Shown in pieces: positions 49,094-59,776 of a DNA stretch of 64,000 nucleotides. Below the pieces are notes generated by a model. That model was given only the letters and a program-made list of their open reading frames with translations. It searched no databases and had not been told where the DNA came from. Both the position numbers and the translations under genes were made by a program. This stretch comes from Bacteroidota bacterium (GTDB lineage Bacteria > Bacteroidota > Ignavibacteria > Kryptoniales > JAKASW01). The DNA is taken from NCBI GenBank assembly GCA_023480735.1, contig JAMCXB010000061.1, positions 23,925 through 87,924 on the forward strand. The letters run 5' to 3'. The number at the start of each line of letters is the position of its first letter. Position 1 is the stretch's first letter.

Positions 49094-49738
49094 ATGATAA
49101 ACAGACTGAACCGCGAGGACTCAGATTCGTCTATTCCACAGAAGTCGAATGATAGACGAGCTGAAGAGAAGGAACTCATTGACCGGGCCCTTAAACAGGA
49201 TGAATCCGCATATTCGGAGATCATCAACCTCTACAAGGGAAAGGTCGCTGCGACTGTCTATTCGATTCTCGGCAGAGACTACGTAGAGGAAATTTCGCAC
49301 GAGACCTTCATCCGGGCGTTTAACTCGATCAGGCAGTACAGGAGAGACTCGTCATTCTATACATATTTGATTCGGATCACCGTCAATCTTTGCCGTGACG
49401 AGATTAGACGAAAGCAGATCAAGCGTATCTTCAACTTCACCGAAGTATTTAACAGGAACGAAGAGAATGATGCTCAGGAACAAATACAGACCGGAGCTTC
49501 CAGCGATCCGATGAATATCTACGACTCAACCGAGACCGTGGAAATAGTGAGAGAAGAGATGGATAATCTTCCACCCATACTCAGGATTGCTGTGACTCTT
49601 CGCGAAATCGACGAGTTGAGTTACGACGAAATAGCCAAACTCCTGAAGATCAGTGTCGGTACCGCCAAGACACGGGTATTTCGTGCAAGACAGATTCTAC
49701 GTGACAAACTAACTGGGAGGCTTAACTATGGACAATAG
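49094..49738 (+). CDS. ECF-type RNA polymerase sigma factor
   Basis: ISHETFIRAFNSIRQYRRDSSFYTYLIRITVNLCRDEIRRKQ; VTLREIDELSYDEIAKLLKISVGTAKTRVFRARQILRDKL. Start moved to ATG 49094. Confidence 0.93.
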   Translation: MINRLNREDSDSSIPQKSNDRRAEEKELIDRALKQDESAYSEIINLYKGKVAATVYSILGRDYVEEISHETFIRAFNSIRQYRRDSSFYTYLIRITVNLCRDEIRRKQIKRIFNFTEVFNRNEENDAQEQIQTGASSDPMNIYDSTETVEIVREEMDNLPPILRIAVTLREIDELSYDEIAKLLKISVGTAKTRVFRARQILRDKLTGRLNYGQ

Positions 49739-50174
49739 TTGCCGTTTTTCAGTTTACGTCGATGACTTCGTTCATGGCGAACTAGAGCAATCGCAACGGA
49801 AATCGTTCGAGGACCATCTGGCTTCGTGCGGCGAATGCAGAAAGGAACTCGAAGCCGCCTTACGGCTGAAGGAATCCCTCACTGCTTCATACCTGGCCGA
49901 CCTGGATGAGACCTTCAACTACAAGGTGATCAATACCCTCCGCACCGACGGGCACTTTGAGCGGGGGAAAGAAATCCGGGTTGCTCTGGAAGACATAGTG
50001 ATTAGTCTTGCGACGCTTGTTGCTGTCGTTCTTCTAGCCATTCAAATGTTCAGGACGCCGAGTGTCACTACGGTCGATATGCTGGGCAGGCTGACAAATA
50101 TCGAAAAGAGCTCCCTGGAACAGCCGGCTCTTTCAAACGATCAGGTACTCGAACTTGTTCTGAGGAGAAAATAA
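49728..50174 (+). CDS. anti-sigma factor with zf-HC2-like motif and one TM
   Basis: RKSFEDHLASCGECRKELEAAL; central TM; 11-bp overlap with the sigma gene. Confidence 0.85.
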   Translation: MDNSCRFSVYVDDFVHGELEQSQRKSFEDHLASCGECRKELEAALRLKESLTASYLADLDETFNYKVINTLRTDGHFERGKEIRVALEDIVISLATLVAVVLLAIQMFRTPSVTTVDMLGRLTNIEKSSLEQPALSNDQVLELVLRRK

Positions 50175-50534
50175 TTGATTACGAAAAAGACTCTCTGGGC
50201 GGCGATAATTATTTCCATGATTATCGGTGGGATTGCAGGTTTCGCAATCGATAGGTTTGATTCGCAACCCGGCTCTTCTCACTTCGGAAAGACGAAGTTT
50301 ATAAACTACATGACCAAGGAGCTGGGCCTTACCGGAACACAACAGAAGCAGCTTGACTCAATAGTCACTTACGTGCATCCGAAATTCCAGGCGATAAGAA
50401 AGGACTTCAGGTCGAAGTTGGAGAATCAAATAGATTCCACACAGGATATGATCAAGTCCATCCTGACGCCTGTTCAGCGAAAGAAAGTAGAAGCCTTGTA
50501 CAATAAAACAAAAACAGGAAGCGATAACAAATAG
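50175..50534 (+). CDS. small membrane-anchored periplasmic protein (Spy/CpxP-like helical pattern), TTG start
   Basis: TM then LTGTQQKQLDSIVTYVHPKFQAIRKDFRSKLENQIDSTQDMIKSILTPVQRKKVEALY. Confidence 0.65.
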   Translation: MITKKTLWAAIIISMIIGGIAGFAIDRFDSQPGSSHFGKTKFINYMTKELGLTGTQQKQLDSIVTYVHPKFQAIRKDFRSKLENQIDSTQDMIKSILTPVQRKKVEALYNKTKTGSDNK

Positions 50535-50542
50535 GTCAATTT

Positions 50543-51658
50543 ATGAGCAAGAACCGAAAGAAGGTTTATTACTACATTACGGGTGTACTAGTTCTCCTTG
50601 CGATATTCGTTTATCTAAGACTGCGTGCCAATGCTGCAGATGCGACAAAAGTGCTCCGCCCTATCCCGACCGTCCAGATCTCGGATCCGCACCGCGGGTC
50701 CATCGAAAGGACCATCTCATTCACGGGAGACATCGATGCCATTCAGGAAGCCACCATATTTCCGAGAGTAAACGGGAACATCGAAGAGGAATACGTAAAC
50801 ATCGGGAGTTACGTCAGAAAGGGTGAAATACTCGCGCTAATCGATACGGCTGTATATTCCGAGAACGTTCGCCAGGCAAGGGGCGTCTATTTGCAGGCCC
50901 GCGCCACACTGGAAAACGATAAACTCACGTATGAAAGGAACAAAAGCCTGCTCAGCCAAAATCTCATTGCAAAACAGGATCTGGACAATTCTGAAGCGGC
51001 CTACAAGGTCGCCCTCGCTCAGGAACAAGCCGCGGCAGCAACAATGAAGAATGCGGAGATCCAGCTCGGTTATTGTCGCGTGCAGGCACCCTTTACCGGA
51101 TACGTCACGCGGCGATTCTTCGATCCTGGGACTTACGTAACCTCGTCGACCAACGCTACAAGCTCGACCCTTTTCTACCTGGCCGACCTGAACAAGGTGA
51201 AGGTTCTGGTAAATGTACTCGAGGAGGACATACCTCTTCTCCCAAAGGTCGAGGATGCCCAGATAAAAGTCGACGCCTATCCGAGCATGGTATTTCACGG
51301 AAAGATAACCCGGGTCAGCCAGCAACTGGACCTCTCGACACGCACCATGCCTGTTGAAGTTGACATAGACAACCCACATGGTCTGCTGAAACCCGGAATG
51401 TTCGCGAACGTCGACCTTATTTTTGACAGGGTTGACAACGCCCTGGTTCTTCCCTCTCAGGTTGTTTTGAAGGATGATTCCGGAAGTTACGTTTACACTC
51501 TGGGCGCCGGCGACATCGTGCACAAGAATTATGTCAAGATTGGCGTCACTCATGATAACGATGACCAGGTTATCTCCGGGTTAAATGATAACGCCCCGGT
51601 AGTCTTTATGGGGTACGACATGGTGCACGACGGAATGAAAGTCAGGGTGGCGAGATAA
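50543..51658 (+). CDS. RND efflux periplasmic adaptor subunit
   Basis: ATIFPRVNGNIEEEYVNIGSYVRKGEILALIDT, helical hairpin, YCRVQAPFTGYVTRRFFDPGTYV. Confidence 0.93.
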   Translation: MSKNRKKVYYYITGVLVLLAIFVYLRLRANAADATKVLRPIPTVQISDPHRGSIERTISFTGDIDAIQEATIFPRVNGNIEEEYVNIGSYVRKGEILALIDTAVYSENVRQARGVYLQARATLENDKLTYERNKSLLSQNLIAKQDLDNSEAAYKVALAQEQAAAATMKNAEIQLGYCRVQAPFTGYVTRRFFDPGTYVTSSTNATSSTLFYLADLNKVKVLVNVLEEDIPLLPKVEDAQIKVDAYPSMVFHGKITRVSQQLDLSTRTMPVEVDIDNPHGLLKPGMFANVDLIFDRVDNALVLPSQVVLKDDSGSYVYTLGAGDIVHKNYVKIGVTHDNDDQVISGLNDNAPVVFMGYDMVHDGMKVRVAR

Positions 51659-51662
51659 TCAC

Positions 51663-54600
51663 ATGTGGTTAACAAGACTTGCACTTAAATACCCCATCTC
51701 GACACTGATGGGGTCCATAGCTATCTTCGTGCTCGGTTTGGTGTCTTTCCTGCAGCTTCCGATAGACATGCTGCCGAACATACAAATACCGGTTGTATCC
51801 GTAATAACTTTCTACAACGGTGCCGCACCGACCGATATGGAGCAATCGGTAACCGTTCCTCTCGAGCGGGCGGTAAGCAGCACGAACGACATAAATTATG
51901 TCCAGTCACGCACGCGCGAAGGCGTATCGCAGCTCTTCGTGTTCTTCAACTGGGGAACCAACACAGACGTCGGCCTGGTTGACATCATTCAAAAAGTAAA
52001 CAGAGCGCTCGAACTCCTGCCTCCTGGTGTTTCTCAGCCGGTGGCATTGCAGTTTGACATCAGCAACATACCTGTCTGCACGGTTGTCCTCAGCAGTAAT
52101 ATGGATCCACGCAACCTGTATGACCTTGCATACAACGTCATCGAGCCTCAGATCGAACACCTTCCGGGCGTCGCGCAGGCGGCCGTTACAGGCGGTGAAA
52201 TAAGGGAAATTCACCTCATTATTGACAGAAGCAAGCTTGAGGCGCTTAACATTCCAATCGAGGCCGTCACTCAGGCCGTGGCGAACTCCAACCTTATCCT
52301 CCCTTCCGGTGATCTGAAGACGGGAATGTATGACTACTCACTGACTACCGAAAGCCAGTTCAGCCTCGTGAAGCCTATGGAGAACATCGTCGTAAAAGTC
52401 GTGAACGGCGACCCGATAAGAATCAGCGACATAGGCAAAGTCGAGGACTCCTTCCAGGAGCAAACAGAGGTTCTCAGAGTAAATGGAAAGAACGGTGTTG
52501 TCCTCAGGATTCAGAAGTCTCCAGACGCCAACACAGTGCAGGTGGTCAAAGAGGTAATGGACGACTTGCCGAAACTTCAGGGGGTCCCCTCATTGGTCAA
52601 GTCTTCCGTAGCATTCGACCAGAGCACGTACATAAAACAATCTATCAGCGGGCTCGAGCAGGAAGCAGCAATGGGAGCGCTCCTTGCAACCATAGTGATC
52701 CTATTGTTCCTGAGAGACTTCAGGAGCGCCCTGGTAATCTTCACAGCAATTCCGTTGTCAATACTCGTGGCGTTCATCTTCTTCAGGTTTAGCGGGAGCT
52801 CTCTGAACATAATGACCCTCGGAGGACTAGCGCTCGGCGTAGGCAGGATGGTCGACGATTCAATAGTAGAACTTGAAAACATAACCAGGCACTTCAACCT
52901 CATGGGGAATACCGGCGTGAGTAAAATGCAGGCAACACTGGACGCCGCTCTCGAGGTTGCCGGACCAATATTCATCTCTACGCTCTCGACGGTAATTGTG
53001 TTCCTGCCTGTAATTTTCCTATCGGGAATAGCACAGCTGTTGTTTATGCCTCTTGTGCTCACGATTACCGTAGCACTCTTCGGCTCGTTCTTTGTCTCGC
53101 GGACAGTTACACCCCTCTTGTGCAATCGCGTCCTTAAACCGGAAGAGGAAATCAATCCCAATTCCACGAGATTCATCGACAGGGCGAAGCTGAGTTCCAA
53201 GAATTTCTTTGATGAACTCGACAATACTTACCAGAGGATCATCAGGACTGCGCTTAGGCATAAGAGAGAAGTAATCCTTGGCGTTGCGGGCTTCGCTGTT
53301 CTTTCGTTCATGCTTTTCAAGTTTGTAGGGACAGAGTTCTTCCCTAATAGCGACGAGAGCCAATTCTCAGTAACGGTTAAAATGCCGGTCGGCACACGCA
53401 TTGAAGAGACACAGAAATATGTCGCGAAGGTGGAGCAACTTATCAGGAAGTATGCCCCGGAAACGACCAAGATTATCTCCGACATCGGCGTTCCCAACGA
53501 GAAGAGCGGAAATTTATTCAGTCAGAACGCCGGGACTTATGCGGCGAACATTCAGGTTCAGCTCACTGACCCGACAAAAAGACAGCGGTCTGAAGATCAG
53601 ATCATGAATGCCCTTCGTCCGAGGTTGATGGCGCTTCCGGGAGCGCGGATATTTCTTGCGCCGGGAGGCTTCCTGCACTTCTTGCTGAACTTCGGCTCGA
53701 ATGCGCCGATCGACGTAGAAATTATGGGATACAATCTTAAAACCGGAATGAACCTTGCACATCAGGTATTAGATGTCATCCGGACAACTCCCGGTGCAAC
53801 CGACGCGCAGATCAGCATGGATCCCAACATGCCGCAGTTGAAAGTTGTCGTCAACCGGGAGAAGGCCGGGGCGCTCGGTGTGAACGTTGCCGATGTCGCA
53901 AACACTGTGGCAACAGCTATCGACGGTGCCGTGGCTTCACAATACACCGACCCACAGACCGGTAACCAATACAATATCTTGGTGCGCCTGGATTCCACAG
54001 ATCGAGACCGAATCGATGACGTCAGCCGGCTGACGATTCCCAGCTCGACGGGCCAGCTCGTGAAATTGGGAAACATCGCCCAGGTCGTGATGGGAAACAC
54101 GCCAGTTGAAATCGACAGAAAGTATCAACAGCGAATCATTGACGTGACCGCCAATGTAACCGGAAGAGATCTTGGAAGCGTATCATCGGACATTCAAACA
54201 AGGTTGAACAAGATTTCAGTGCCGACCGGATTTCAGGTAGTTCAGAGTGGAAACATTGAGCAGCAAAAGAGCACTTTCAAATCACTGTTACTCGCTCTGC
54301 TTCTCGCCATCATAATGGTCTATATGGTAATGGCCTCACAATTCCAATCGCTCGTCGATCCGTTCATCATAATGTTCACCGTACCTCTTGGTGTGGCCGG
54401 AGTCGTCTGGGCATTGTTCTTAACAAACACGACCCTTTCTGTCACATCGTTCGAAGGCGTAATCGTCATGGTGGGCATTGTTGTCTCGAACGGCATATTG
54501 CTCATCGACTATATAAATCGGTTGAGGAAGCAAGGCGTGGAGCTTCACGAGGCAGTGACATTAGGAGGACGAACGAGACTCCGCCCGATATTGATGACCT

Positions 54601-54791
54601 CCCTGGCTACGGTGCTCGGACTGCTTCCAATGGCGTTCGGAATGGGCGGCGACCGATCACAAGCGCCCCTGGCAATTGCGGTCATTGGCGGACTGACGGT
54701 CTCCACTTTCTTGACGCTTATCTTTGTTCCAACATTGTACACAGTATTCGAAGAGAAATTCAAAAGAGAGATAAAAAAAGAAGAGCTGTAG
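51663..54791 (+). CDS. RND efflux transporter permease (AcrB/HAE1 type), copy 1
   Basis: MWLTRLALKYPISTLMGSIAIFVLGLVSFLQLPIDMLPNIQIPVVSVITFYNGAAPTDMEQSV; GGLALGVGRMVDDSIVELENI. Confidence 0.95.
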   Translation: MWLTRLALKYPISTLMGSIAIFVLGLVSFLQLPIDMLPNIQIPVVSVITFYNGAAPTDMEQSVTVPLERAVSSTNDINYVQSRTREGVSQLFVFFNWGTNTDVGLVDIIQKVNRALELLPPGVSQPVALQFDISNIPVCTVVLSSNMDPRNLYDLAYNVIEPQIEHLPGVAQAAVTGGEIREIHLIIDRSKLEALNIPIEAVTQAVANSNLILPSGDLKTGMYDYSLTTESQFSLVKPMENIVVKVVNGDPIRISDIGKVEDSFQEQTEVLRVNGKNGVVLRIQKSPDANTVQVVKEVMDDLPKLQGVPSLVKSSVAFDQSTYIKQSISGLEQEAAMGALLATIVILLFLRDFRSALVIFTAIPLSILVAFIFFRFSGSSLNIMTLGGLALGVGRMVDDSIVELENITRHFNLMGNTGVSKMQATLDAALEVAGPIFISTLSTVIVFLPVIFLSGIAQLLFMPLVLTITVALFGSFFVSRTVTPLLCNRVLKPEEEINPNSTRFIDRAKLSSKNFFDELDNTYQRIIRTALRHKREVILGVAGFAVLSFMLFKFVGTEFFPNSDESQFSVTVKMPVGTRIEETQKYVAKVEQLIRKYAPETTKIISDIGVPNEKSGNLFSQNAGTYAANIQVQLTDPTKRQRSEDQIMNALRPRLMALPGARIFLAPGGFLHFLLNFGSNAPIDVEIMGYNLKTGMNLAHQVLDVIRTTPGATDAQISMDPNMPQLKVVVNREKAGALGVNVADVANTVATAIDGAVASQYTDPQTGNQYNILVRLDSTDRDRIDDVSRLTIPSSTGQLVKLGNIAQVVMGNTPVEIDRKYQQRIIDVTANVTGRDLGSVSSDIQTRLNKISVPTGFQVVQSGNIEQQKSTFKSLLLALLLAIIMVYMVMASQFQSLVDPFIIMFTVPLGVAGVVWALFLTNTTLSVTSFEGVIVMVGIVVSNGILLIDYINRLRKQGVELHEAVTLGGRTRLRPILMTSLATVLGLLPMAFGMGGDRSQAPLAIAVIGGLTVSTFLTLIFVPTLYTVFEEKFKREIKKEEL

Positions 54792-55118
54792 AAATAGCTA
54801 CATCCGGCGATGCAGGTTAACTTGTGAAAAGCGATAATCAATCAATAAAGCCAATCCACAACTTACCCCTGTCTTCTTTTCAAAAGAGATGGAGACGAGG
54901 GGTGAGTTCGAAACGAGTTTGGGTTCCGCATGACTAAGAAAACGGAGATGATACTGAGGAAATAGAGATACGGATATAGTTGCAACACGGGCTTAGGGCG
55001 ACTTCCCCGTGGGGCAAAGAAAGGAAGAGATAAAGGTGAATCATTCATTAAAAGAAGCCGCAGCGAAGTCTGGATTCATGTCGGGGTTTCGGGTGCTTGC
55101 AGAGAACGAGGTGACCAT

Positions 55119-58100
55119 ATGTGGTTAACTCGACTCGCGCTCAAATATCCCATCTCTACGCTGATGGGGTCAATAGCAATCTTTGTTTTGGGTTTGGTGT
55201 CATTCCTGCAGTTACCGATCGACATGCTGCCCAACATACAAATCCCGGTAGTATCCGTCATAACCTTCTACAACGGGGCCGCTCCGACAGACATGGAACA
55301 GTCAGTCACAGTTCCTCTGGAGCGGGCAGTCAGCAGCACCAACGATATAAACTACGTCCAATCGCGGACTCGAGAAGGCGTATCCCAGATTTTCGTCTAC
55401 TTCAACTGGGGAACGAACACAGACGTAGGCCTAGTGGACATCATACAGAAGATCAATCGGGAGTTGGAACTCCTGCCTCCGGGAGTATCGCAGCCCATTG
55501 CACTGCAATTCGATATCTCCAACATACCGGTATGCACGGTAGTCTTAAGCAGCGACATGGGTCAGCGCGCTCTTTATGATTTAGCATATAACGTCATTGA
55601 GCCTCAACTCGAACACTTGCCGGGCGTTGCACAAGCCGCCGTCGTGGGCGGCAGGATCAGGGAGATTCACGTAATCATCGACAGAAGCAAACTTCAAGCA
55701 TTGAATATCCCGATCCAGACCGTCACCCAGGCTGTTGCAAACTCAAATCTTATCCTCCCCTCCGGGGATTTGAAGACGGGTGTGTACGACTACTCGTTGA
55801 CAACTGAAAGCCAGTTTAATCTGGTCAAGCCGATGGACAATATCGTCGTTGAGGACGTCAACGGCGATCCGATAACGATTGGTGACATTGGCAAAGTGGA
55901 AGATTCTTACCAGGAGCAAACGGAAGTCCTGAGGGTGAATGGGAAGAACGGCGTTATATTGCGAGTCCAAAAGTCTCCTGATGCCAACACCGTGCAGGTG
56001 GTTGACGAAGTATTGAGCGAGATACCTAAACTCCAGGGAGTCCCAAAATCAGTCAAGGCTTCCCTTGCATTTAACCAGAGTACATACGTAAAACAGTCTA
56101 TCAGCGGGCTGGAACAAGAAGCTATCCTCGGAGCATTCCTCGCAACCATAGTAATCCTCTTGTTCCTGAGAGACTTCAAGAGTGCAGTCGTAATCTTCAT
56201 CGCAATTCCGTTGTCAATACTCGTAACGTTCATCTTCTTCAGGTTCAGCGGTAACTCGTTGAACATAATGACGCTTGGAGGTTTAGCGCTCGGAGTGGGT
56301 AGAATGGTAGACGACTCTATAGTGGAGCTTGAAAACATAACCCGTCACTTTAACCTGATGGACAAGACGGGCGTAGGCAGGATGCAGGCGACACTGGACG
56401 CTGCTCTGGAAGTCGCCGGCCCGATCTTTATCTCTACTCTGTCCACAGTTATAGTATTCTTGCCTGTGATTTTCCTTTCCGGCATCGCACAGCTTCTCTT
56501 CATGCCTCTGGTGCTTACAATCAGCGTTGCGCTTTTCGCCTCGTTCTTTGTGTCACGAACCGTGACCCCCCTGCTCTGCCTACAGATCCTCAAACCGGAA
56601 AAGGAGATCGGCCCGGGACGCACAACTTATCTGGATAAGTTGAAGCTTTATTCCAAAAATTTCTTCGAGAGTGTCGACGATAATTATCAGAAACTCATCT
56701 CTGCCTCATTGCACCATAAGAAAGCCGTGATATTCGGTGTATTGGGATTTTCGATTTTCTCCTTTATGCTTTTCAAATTCGTGGGCACGGAATTCTTTCC
56801 TAATACCGACGAGAGCCAGTTTGCAATAACTCTAAAACTGCCGGTTGGGACAAGAATAGAGGAAACGCAGAAGTATGTGGAGAAAGTGGAGCAGCTTGTC
56901 AGGAAATACGTTCCTGAGACGAAAACCATAATATCTGATATTGGCGTGCCATCTGAAAAAAGCGGCAACTTATTCAGTCAGAATCCCGGTGAATACGCTG
57001 CAAATATGCAGGTGGAACTCGTATCGCCCACTCATAGAAAGCGCTCGGAGGAACAGATAATGAACGCGCTCCGGCCGAAGTTAATGGCTCTTCCAGGAGC
57101 AAAAATGTATCTGGCCCCAAGCGGCTTTCTCCACTTCCTGCTGAACTTCGGTTCTGCCGCGCCCATCGACGTGGAGATAATGGGGTATAACATCAAGACA
57201 GGGATGAAGTTAGCCAAAGAGGTGGACAATATAGTTAAGACCACCCCCGGCGCTACTGACGCACAGATAAGCATGGATCCGGATATGCCACAGCTGAAAG
57301 TAGTGATCAATCGGGTAGAAGCGGGCGCTCTTGGTGTGAATGTTGCTCAGGTTGCCAACACAGTTGCCACAGGTATTGACGGTTCGGTTGCCTCACAGTT
57401 TACGGATCCGAAGACAGGCAACCAGTATAACATCCTGGTGAGGCTTGACAGGAAGGACCGAGACAATATCAGCGACATAAGCAAGCTGACGGTGGCCGGC
57501 ACGGCCGGTCATCTTGTAGAGCTGGGAAACATCGCTACCGTCAAAATGACCAAGACGCCCGTCGAAATTGACAGGAAGTATCAACAGAGGATTATTGACG
57601 TCACGGCAAACGTCACGGGAAGGGACCTTGGAAGCGTTTCGGCCGACATACAAAACAGGCTCAACAAACTGAATGTACCGACCGGATTTCAGATCAAACA
57701 AAGTGGAAACATTCAGCAGCAGAAGAGCACCTTCAAGTCTCTTCTTCTTGCACTCGTACTCGCCATTGTAATGGTCTACATGGTGATGGCTTCGCAGTTC
57801 CAATCGCTTGTCGATCCATTCATAATAATGTTCTCAGTTCCGCTGGGACTGGCTGGTGTTCTATGGGCGCTATTCCTGACCAACACCGATCTATCGGTCA
57901 CATCCTTCGAAGGAGTAATCGTGATGGTCGGGATTGTCGTGTCTAACGGGATTCTGCTGGTCGACTACATTAACCGCTTGCGGAAGAGAGGCGTAGAGCT
58001 TCACGAGGCAGTCACTCTTGGGGGGAGGACAAGGCTCCGGCCGATTCTGATGACCTCCCTCGCAACGGTAATCGGGCTGCTCCCGATGGCATTAGGAATT

Positions 58101-58241
58101 GGAGGCGAGCGTTCACAGGCACCGTTGGCAATTGCAGTCATTGGCGGGCTGACAGTATCTACATTCCTGACATTGATCTTCATACCGACACTCTACACGA
58201 TATTTGAAGAGAGGTTCAAGAGAGAAATGAAAGAGGAGTAA
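55119..58241 (+). CDS. RND efflux transporter permease, copy 2 (tandem paralogue)
   Basis: Near-identical N-terminus and strong similarity along the whole length to 51663..54791. Confidence 0.95.
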   Translation: MWLTRLALKYPISTLMGSIAIFVLGLVSFLQLPIDMLPNIQIPVVSVITFYNGAAPTDMEQSVTVPLERAVSSTNDINYVQSRTREGVSQIFVYFNWGTNTDVGLVDIIQKINRELELLPPGVSQPIALQFDISNIPVCTVVLSSDMGQRALYDLAYNVIEPQLEHLPGVAQAAVVGGRIREIHVIIDRSKLQALNIPIQTVTQAVANSNLILPSGDLKTGVYDYSLTTESQFNLVKPMDNIVVEDVNGDPITIGDIGKVEDSYQEQTEVLRVNGKNGVILRVQKSPDANTVQVVDEVLSEIPKLQGVPKSVKASLAFNQSTYVKQSISGLEQEAILGAFLATIVILLFLRDFKSAVVIFIAIPLSILVTFIFFRFSGNSLNIMTLGGLALGVGRMVDDSIVELENITRHFNLMDKTGVGRMQATLDAALEVAGPIFISTLSTVIVFLPVIFLSGIAQLLFMPLVLTISVALFASFFVSRTVTPLLCLQILKPEKEIGPGRTTYLDKLKLYSKNFFESVDDNYQKLISASLHHKKAVIFGVLGFSIFSFMLFKFVGTEFFPNTDESQFAITLKLPVGTRIEETQKYVEKVEQLVRKYVPETKTIISDIGVPSEKSGNLFSQNPGEYAANMQVELVSPTHRKRSEEQIMNALRPKLMALPGAKMYLAPSGFLHFLLNFGSAAPIDVEIMGYNIKTGMKLAKEVDNIVKTTPGATDAQISMDPDMPQLKVVINRVEAGALGVNVAQVANTVATGIDGSVASQFTDPKTGNQYNILVRLDRKDRDNISDISKLTVAGTAGHLVELGNIATVKMTKTPVEIDRKYQQRIIDVTANVTGRDLGSVSADIQNRLNKLNVPTGFQIKQSGNIQQQKSTFKSLLLALVLAIVMVYMVMASQFQSLVDPFIIMFSVPLGLAGVLWALFLTNTDLSVTSFEGVIVMVGIVVSNGILLVDYINRLRKRGVELHEAVTLGGRTRLRPILMTSLATVIGLLPMALGIGGERSQAPLAIAVIGGLTVSTFLTLIFIPTLYTIFEERFKREMKEE

Positions 58242-58504
58242 TGAGACCTCGCGACAAACGGTGCATGCTTTGGCGTGCGCTCGTTCTCATCATGTGTCAG
58301 TGTTTTACCCATCTGCGGAATGGTACGCATTAGTTGTTTGATTTTTCGACCGTGGCTGGCTAACATATCAAACCGTTAGTAACAAGCCGATGGAATTCCT
58401 GCAAGTCGGAAAAATGCCACAAGCGATATTCGTGAGCATGCATTTCGCGACCCAAAAGGATGAAATTGCCGTTGAAATCTGCCCACAATTCTTAGGAGAA
58501 AATC

Positions 58505-59698
58505 ATGTACGGGAAATTTCAGGAACATCTCAAACAGCAAATCAATTCAATTCGAGAAGGCGGTCTGTACAAGGAAGAGCGAGTCATTGCGTCTCCACAG
58601 GGAGCGTCCATAAAACTCACAAATGGAAAGACAGTCTTAAACTTCTGCGCAAACAACTACCTCGGACTGTCGAGTCACCCGAAGGTAATCGAAGCCGCAA
58701 AGCGCGGCCTTGACGAGCGCGGATACGGGCTGTCCTCAGTAAGATTCATATGTGGTACACAGGACATGCACAAGGAGCTCGAAGCGAAAATATCAAAGTT
58801 TCTTCACACCGACGATACGATCTTGTACGTTGCGTGCTTCGATGCAAACGGCGGGGTGTTTGAGCCGCTGCTTACGGAGGAAGATGCCATAATATCGGAC
58901 GAACTGAACCACGCCAGCATTATCGACGGGATACGCGGGAGCAAGGCTGCAAGATACCGATACAAACATGCGGATATGAGGGACCTTGAGGACATGTTGA
59001 AGACCTCTTCTGCCGCACGCTTCAGAATGATCGCCACCGACGGCGTATTCTCGATGGACGGGGATATTGCAAAGCTTGATGAGATATGTAATCTCGCGGA
59101 GAAATATAACGCCCTCGTCATGGTTGACGACTCACACGCGACCGGATTCGTCGGAAAAACGGGGAGAGGAAGCGTGGAATACAGAAATGTCATGGGCCGG
59201 GTCGACATTATTACTAGTACACTCGGCAAGGCAGCTGGCGGAGCCTCGGGGGGCTTCACAAGCGGGAGAAAAGAGATCATCGAGTTCCTGAGACAGAGGT
59301 CGAGGCCCTACCTGTTTTCAAACACGCTTCCACCTTCGATTGCCAGCGCCGCCATCGCCGTGTTCGATCTTCTGGGATCGACCACCGAGCTGCGCGACAA
59401 ACTGGAGCGAAATACGAATTACTTCCGGTCGGAAATGACAAAACGTGGATTCGAAATCAGACCCGGCGGGCATCCGATCGTTCCGATAATGCTCTACGAC
59501 GCAAAGCTCGCGACCGAATTTGCATCCCAACTGCTCGATGAAGGAATCTACGTGATAGGCTTTTCTTTCCCGGTCGTACCCAAGGGTCAGGCACGAATCA
59601 GGGTTCAGATCTCTGCCGCACATGAAAAGGAGCATCTCGACAAAGCCATAAATGCATTCGAAAAAATCGGAAAGAAACTCGGAGTCTTGAAAACCTGA
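58505..59698 (+). CDS. kbl: glycine C-acetyltransferase (2-amino-3-ketobutyrate CoA ligase)
   Basis: [66 protein letters not shown]. Confidence 0.94.
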   Translation: MYGKFQEHLKQQINSIREGGLYKEERVIASPQGASIKLTNGKTVLNFCANNYLGLSSHPKVIEAAKRGLDERGYGLSSVRFICGTQDMHKELEAKISKFLHTDDTILYVACFDANGGVFEPLLTEEDAIISDELNHASIIDGIRGSKAARYRYKHADMRDLEDMLKTSSAARFRMIATDGVFSMDGDIAKLDEICNLAEKYNALVMVDDSHATGFVGKTGRGSVEYRNVMGRVDIITSTLGKAAGGASGGFTSGRKEIIEFLRQRSRPYLFSNTLPPSIASAAIAVFDLLGSTTELRDKLERNTNYFRSEMTKRGFEIRPGGHPIVPIMLYDAKLATEFASQLLDEGIYVIGFSFPVVPKGQARIRVQISAAHEKEHLDKAINAFEKIGKKLGVLKT

Positions 59699-59776
59699 CA
59701 ACTTTACCAGGAGGCTATGATAACGGCTAGAGACGCGCATTCGGAGCAGACTCCGACGTGTCCCTGGCTTTCCTGA

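Noticed and set aside
58255-58295. GCATGCTTTGGCGTGC short hairpin after the second RND gene
   Set aside because: Only 6 bp with a wobble pair and no T run; insufficient to call a terminator.
58390-58713. 107-aa + ORF overlapping the kbl start
   Set aside because: Overlaps the confident kbl frame and its translation lacks domain-like features; probably non-coding upstream sequence.
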